Below, piece after piece: positions 53,500 through 57,026 of a DNA stretch of 57,026 nucleotides. Numbering within the stretch: position 1 is the stretch's first letter; every line of letters starts with the position of its first letter. Origin of the DNA: Thermoplasmatota archaeon (GTDB taxonomy: Archaea; Thermoplasmatota; Penumbrarchaeia; JANQNL01); the NCBI GenBank assembly GCA_028279585.1, contig JANQNL010000143.1, forward strand, positions 1 through 57,026. The letters run 5' to 3'. The notes under the pieces were generated by a model. That model had not been told where the DNA came from, did no database searches, and worked only from the letters and a program-made list of their open reading frames with translations. A program made the translations under genes and the position numbers.

Positions 53500-54951
53500 C
53501 TACTTGAGACCCATGACGTCGTCTGCCCTGAAGATAGAGACCATGTTGGTCTGGCTTGGAAGGTCGAAGAAGTTACCTGCGATGATCAGGTCCTCGGTCT
53601 CCTCGATGTAGCCCTTCTCCTTGCAGACCTTGACGCACATCTTGATCTTGGACTTGGTGTCCGCAAGCTCGAACAGGTTTGGAAGTAATAGTGGCTCCAC
53701 TCCCCACTGAAGCTTGAGCTCGCGGGCAGTGTTGATCTCGGAGGTCACTGCAATTATCGGAAGGTTGGGTCTATACTTGGATATCATCCTGGCTGAGTGG
53801 CCAGTGTGTGTGATGCAGATGATCTTGCCCTTGGCATATCCCATGTCCTTGAACTCCTTGCACGCAGAGAACACCAGGTGGCCGATGACCTCGGAGATGG
53901 TCTCGTTCTCGGAGTCGAAATCGTCGGGGTCACGGGCCGGGATGAGCGCTTCGGAGGACTTGATGACACGCTCCATGATGGCAACGGCCTCCTGGGGGTA
54001 GTCTCCGGAGGCGGTCTCTGCAGAGAGCATGACAGCGTCGGTGCCGTCCTCAACAGCGTTGTAGACATCGGAGACTTCTGCCCTTGTTGGGACCGAGGCC
54101 TTGACCATGGACTCGAGCATCTGGGTGGCCACGATGATGGGCTTGCCAGCGATGTTGGCCCTGCGTATCATGTCCTTCTGGACAGGCAACACATCCTCTG
54201 GGTCCAGCTCCACTCCGAGGTCTCCCCTGGCGACCATGATGCCGTCGGCGGCCTCGAGGATGCCGGAGAAGCTCTCCACTGCGATGGGACGCTCGATCTT
54301 TGCGATGAGCTTGATGTTGTCGTTACCGTACTCTGAGAGCATCCGCCTTATCTTGTGGATGTCCTCGGCTGTTCCGACAAAGGATACAGCTACGAACTCT
54401 GGGTCGAGCTCGGCAATGGCCTTGAGGTCCTCTGTGTCCTTTGGTGTTGGGACCTTGAGGGATATCTCTGTATGTGGAAGGTTGACCCCCTTCCTGGTGG
54501 AGATGAACCCACCGGCCAGGATCTCGCAGATGATCTCGTTGCCGTTGACGCTCTGTGCCTTGAGGCAGACGATGCCATCATTGATGAAGATGTACTCACC
54601 AGGCTGGATCTCCTGTGGAAGCTTTTCATAGTTGACCTGGACCTTGTTCTCATCACCCTCGATGTCCTCGGTCGTTACTACGATCGTCTTTCCGGCCTGA
54701 AGGACGACACCGCCCTCCTTGACCCTGCCTATCCTTATCTTTGGTCCCTGGATGTCGCAAAGGATGGATACCTCTGGTGCAACTTCCCTGACCTTGTGGA
54801 ACAGCTCTGCCTTGTATTCGAGAGTTCCATGTGAATAATTGATCCTTGCACAGTCCATACCAATGTCCGCCAGGGCCCTTATCTGCTCTGGCTCGCAGGT
54901 AGCAGGTCCAAGCGTACAGATTATCTTTGATTTCGTGATGCTCACGGCCAT
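53500..54951 (-). CDS. pyk: Pyruvate kinase
   Basis: 483 aa, last glycolytic step, making ATP and pyruvate. Signature blocks are TKSKIICTLGPATCEP, ARINYSHGT, DIQGPKIR, VSFVGTAEDI, IAKIERPIAVE with the catalytic Lys, MVARGDLGVEL and KPIIVATQMLESM, then the AVMLSAETASG loop and the C-terminal regulatory domain. It is not clustered with other glycolytic genes except gpmA 6 kb away. ATG 54951 lies 80 bp from the divergent AlaX-type gene. Confidence 0.97.
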   Translation of the reverse strand: MAVSITKSKIICTLGPATCEPEQIRALADIGMDCARINYSHGTLEYKAELFHKVREVAPEVSILCDIQGPKIRIGRVKEGGVVLQAGKTIVVTTEDIEGDENKVQVNYEKLPQEIQPGEYIFINDGIVCLKAQSVNGNEIICEILAGGFISTRKGVNLPHTEISLKVPTPKDTEDLKAIAELDPEFVAVSFVGTAEDIHKIRRMLSEYGNDNIKLIAKIERPIAVESFSGILEAADGIMVARGDLGVELDPEDVLPVQKDMIRRANIAGKPIIVATQMLESMVKASVPTRAEVSDVYNAVEDGTDAVMLSAETASGDYPQEAVAIMERVIKSSEALIPARDPDDFDSENETISEVIGHLVFSACKEFKDMGYAKGKIICITHTGHSARMISKYRPNLPIIAVTSEINTARELKLQWGVEPLLLPNLFELADTKSKIKMCVKVCKEKGYIEETEDLIIAGNFFDLPSQTNMVSIFRADDVMGLK

Positions 54952-55030
54952 AGGTGTTTCCCCCGGTCCCGTAACGATGGGTCTGTATTAAACCCTTATC
55001 CAATCGGTTATAGCATGGTTCGACGTTCCG

Positions 55031-56230
55031 GTGACCATGACCGAGCTCCTTTACTATGAGGACAGGGGACTTTTCGAGTTCGAGGCCAATATCTTGGACA
55101 TCGAAGGTAGAGAACTTCTACTGGACAAGACCGCGTTCTATCCTGGAGGTGGGGGCCAGATAGCAGACAAGGGCACCATCGATGGTGTGGAGGTCTCTAG
55201 CCTTCGCAAGGACGAGCGTGGTATTTGGCACTCGGTCGAGGGAAGCTTCGCGGTCGGCCAGACGGTCAAGGGTCAGGTCGATGCAGACTGGCGGAGGAAG
55301 ACCACTTGTGGCCATACCGCGGAGCATATGCTCGCAGGAAACCTTGTTCGTCTGGACCCAAGCCTATCCGTAGGAAAGGTCAACATAAATCCTCCAGAGA
55401 ACATGGTGATCATCAATGGCCACATGGAGATGGAGACGGTCAAAAAGGCCTTGCAGAAGGTGAACCTGCTCATCTCACAGGCCTTAGATATATCTTCTAA
55501 GGAATATTCTAAGAAGGAGGCCATGTCCTGGGGGGATGTGAGAGCCAAATGGAACGTTCTACCTGAGGGTCCTGTCCGGATAGTTTCCATATGTGATTTC
55601 GATCGGTCTGCTTGCACTGGTGTGCATGCCATGAACACAAAGGACCTCAAGGCTGTGGCCATTACCCAGGTACATAAAAGGGGTGACTCCACATCGATCC
55701 ATTTCCTTGTGGGTGAACCTGCTATCGATTTCCTGGCAGAGTCCAACGTCATCACCGTTGATACTGCAGTGAAGCTCGATACCTCTGTGGACAAGATCGG
55801 TGAGATCCTTCCGGTCAGGCTTGGAAGGGAAGCTTTGCTAGATCCTATCATCCATGACCTCAACGAGTCCAAGTTCGAGGCCTTGGAGCCTGTGAACGTT
55901 GGGGAACTTGATCTTTACGCTGAGGTCTTCCAAGGTGTCAGCCAGAAGTGGTTATCCAAAAAGGCCATGGGCTTGACGAAGAAGGAGACCGGTAAGATGG
56001 TGGTGTTCGCAACCGTCAATCCTGGCGGTGGGGTCAATGTCATAGCAGCAGCCTCACAAGGTCTGGACATCAACGTCGGACAGATCATGGGAGAGCTGTT
56101 CAGAGAGCTTGGGGGAAAAGGTGGTGGTGGACCAACCTCAGCTGGAGGAGGCTCGGACGAGTGGGATATTGACAAAGCTCGAGCTCTTCTTGAACAAGTG
56201 AAAGAGAAGTTGGCAGCAGGGCAGGTATAG
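55031..56230 (+). CDS. Alanyl-tRNA editing protein AlaX with DHHA1 domain
   Basis: 399 aa. It is the free-standing editing part of alanyl-tRNA synthetase: an N-terminal beta-barrel with YPGGGGQIADKG (about 37-48), the zinc site CGHTAEHML (His95, His99) plus CTGVHAM (Cys195, His199), then a C-terminal DHHA1 domain ending KGGGGPTSAGGGSDE. It hydrolyses Ser- or Gly-tRNA(Ala), keeping translation accurate; AlaX-L forms have this length. The start is GTG 55031 or ATG 55037; a TATA-like GGTTATAGC about 25 bp upstream suggests a leaderless mRNA. It is divergent from pyruvate kinase. Confidence 0.94.
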   Translation: MTMTELLYYEDRGLFEFEANILDIEGRELLLDKTAFYPGGGGQIADKGTIDGVEVSSLRKDERGIWHSVEGSFAVGQTVKGQVDADWRRKTTCGHTAEHMLAGNLVRLDPSLSVGKVNINPPENMVIINGHMEMETVKKALQKVNLLISQALDISSKEYSKKEAMSWGDVRAKWNVLPEGPVRIVSICDFDRSACTGVHAMNTKDLKAVAITQVHKRGDSTSIHFLVGEPAIDFLAESNVITVDTAVKLDTSVDKIGEILPVRLGREALLDPIIHDLNESKFEALEPVNVGELDLYAEVFQGVSQKWLSKKAMGLTKKETGKMVVFATVNPGGGVNVIAAASQGLDINVGQIMGELFRELGGKGGGGPTSAGGGSDEWDIDKARALLEQVKEKLAAGQV

Positions 56231-56277
56231 GCATTGCTATCTTACGGAATTGCAACTAAATTCGAGCTTACGAGCCT

Positions 56278-56385
56278 TTAGCACTCGTAGATCTCTGTGT
56301 CGTCAGCGAAGTCGAGCGTATACATGAAAGTAGTATAATCTGCAGACTTCTCAGCAACACACTTTGTTTCCTTATCGATGGACAT
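56278..56385 (-). CDS. 35-aa hypothetical small ORF
   Basis: ATG 56385 has AGGGG about 9 nt upstream and a TATA-like CACTTATATG at about 56440-56430, a sensible promoter geometry. The product starts MSIDKETKCVAEK and ends TEIYEC, acidic, with two Cys, one in each terminal part. No similarity can be given. The stop TAA lies 48 bp from the AlaX stop, convergent. Could be noise; the combined promoter and ribosome-binding signals are the only support. Confidence 0.35.
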   Translation of the reverse strand: MSIDKETKCVAEKSADYTTFMYTLDFADDTEIYEC

Positions 56386-56624
56386 TGTTTCGGCCCCTGC
56401 AACAACTCAATCCCGGAACTAGACATATAAGTGTTATCTATGACACACTTAATTGGACATATATCCGTTAGAATTAACACCTGTTAATCTGACATTTCGA
56501 TATTGTGAAATATTTTGATTTATACAATCGGAAACTGTACAGATATTGTACTTCAAAAACCACGATTGGGTGGTTCTAAAGGCGGATTCAAGGCCTTCTC
56601 ATGTGTGAAAACAAGGAAAGATGC

Positions 56625-56671
56625 ACGATCGGTAACATCCTGATAATGGACTGTTATCATATACGATCGGT
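56625..56671. promoter_or_regulatory. Repeat-bearing AT-rich intergenic region
   Basis: The 440 bp between 56386 and 56827 have no supported gene. They hold ACGATCGGT twice as a direct repeat (56625-56633, 56663-56671) with an inverted GATAA/TTATC pair between (56642-56658). Short inverted pairs also occur near 56500 (ATTTC/GAAAT). A regulatory or recombination role is possible. Confidence 0.3.
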
Positions 56672-56748
56672 TAAGTTGATGTGAAAATGGTAGAATATGG
56701 AAAAGTTGGATATGAAAATGTTATAAAAGAAAAGAATGGGCGGGAAAG

Positions 56749-56804
56749 GTGGGGGCCTCCCGCCCGCGGGGTATTGGGTCACGTTCTTTCGTCCCGTTCG
56801 GGAC
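56749..56804 (-). terminator. GC-rich terminator hairpins after the PGF-CTERM-like gene
   Basis: GGGCGGGA/TCCCGCCC (about 56737-56764) and GTCCCG-TT-CGGGAC (about 56790-56803) are stem-loops downstream of the minus-strand stop at 56828. On that strand they are followed by T-rich ATTCTTTTCTTTTAT, so this is a good terminator. Confidence 0.5.
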
Positions 56805-56827
56805 ACGTGTGATCTTAACCTAGTTCT

Positions 56828-57026
56828 TTAGAACCTCTTCCTGAGTCCGACTGCTGCAAGGCCGATGATACCAACAGCGCCAGCGGAAAGCAGAGCGAGG
56901 GTTGTGAAACCAGGGGCGTTGCGGCCGACGTGGATGTAAAGGTTGCCCTCGTCGATCTTGACCCTTCCGTCCTCATCTGTCTCGAGCTCCTCTTCCTCTT
57001 CTTCCTCTTCTTCCTCTTCTTCCTCT
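56828..57026 (-). CDS. C-terminus of an acidic surface protein with PGF-CTERM-like anchor (partial)
   Basis: Only the last 66 codons are in the window. They encode a run of at least 13 Glu, then LETDEDGRVKIDEGNLYIHV, then NAPGFTTLALLSAGAVGIIG leading to a hydrophobic helix and LRKRF. A PGF motif, one TM helix and a final basic cluster match the PGF-CTERM sorting signal, by which archaeosortase-type enzymes anchor S-layer-like proteins. The body of the protein lies outside the window, so no function can be given. Confidence 0.7.
   Translation of the reverse strand, partial: EEEEEEEEEEEEELETDEDGRVKIDEGNLYIHVGRNAPGFTTLALLSAGAVGIIGLAAVGLRKRF

Noticed and set aside
56940-57026. Poly-Glu codon run as an assembly artefact
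   Set aside because: The frame stays open and leads straight into a well-formed PGF anchor, so it is most likely real, though its exact length is uncertain.

Overview
The window reads as chromosomal DNA of a mesophilic euryarchaeon of the Thermoplasmata type. Seen directly: an archaeal S13-S4-S11-RNAP subunit D operon, archaeal threonyl-tRNA synthetase with its archaeal editing domain, an Lsm protein, FtsZ, TATA-box promoters (many suggesting leaderless mRNAs), GGTGA/GGAGG ribosome binding sites, and a tRNA intron at the canonical archaeal position. Very large secreted PKD/NosD/caspase-like/gingipain-like proteins suggest a protein- and polymer-degrading sediment lineage (for example a Marine Benthic Group D relative). 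That placement is inference.

Layout. 1-5.6 kb: the start of a giant exported beta-helix/PKD protein (minus strand, C-terminus outside the window). 5.8-12.1 kb: M18 aminopeptidase, a small unknown protein, and a 1386-aa membrane protein with an FG-GAP/cadherin-like ectodomain and two cytosolic winged helices, i.e. a likely membrane-tethered regulator, with a palindrome in its promoter. 12.6-17.4 kb: a PPC/cadherin/PKD surface protein with a cytosolic zinc ribbon, and a DUF63-type membrane protein. 17.5-19.2 kb: tRNA-Phe flanked by partial copies of itself, a 58-aa Cys-rich protein, a small membrane protein and Lsm. 19.2-25.9 kb: a repeat-rich promoter, a gingipain/caspase-like surface protein, thrS and an orphan gene. 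25.9-31.5 kb: a Ras-type small GTPase divergent from a 1522-aa surface protein whose cytosolic tail ends in a roadblock/longin-like domain. 31.5-41.3 kb: two tRNA-Leu genes, each followed by a ~290-nt structured element, enclosing a TPR protein, an RHH regulator with tandem operator repeats, an ftsZ cluster with a 30-aa downstream ORF, hutH, two lipoprotein serpins and an unknown protein. 41.3-43.7 kb: rps13-rps4-rps11-rpoD. 43.8-57 kb: a PKD-caspase surface protein, phosphoglycerate mutase, exonuclease III, a Ni/Co-type transporter, a glycoside-hydrolase/NosD/PKD surface protein, pyruvate kinase, AlaX-type editing hydrolase, a tiny ORF and the C-terminus of a PGF-CTERM-like protein.

Common themes. 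At least five very large surface proteins are anchored by one membrane helix, and several carry a cytosolic domain (winged helices, zinc ribbon, roadblock-like domain) that could relay an outside signal. Secreted caspase-like and gingipain-like proteins sit in the same 57 kb as two secreted serpins and an intracellular aminopeptidase, which fits a protein-degrading lifestyle with protease control.

The most unusual signal is RNA/DNA-level. All three tRNA genes carry a second copy of their own 3' end about 120-160 bp downstream, and the two tRNA-Leu copies enclose homologous multi-helix elements whose stems differ by compensatory changes. This looks like an undescribed tRNA-linked structured RNA or a tRNA-targeted mini-element.
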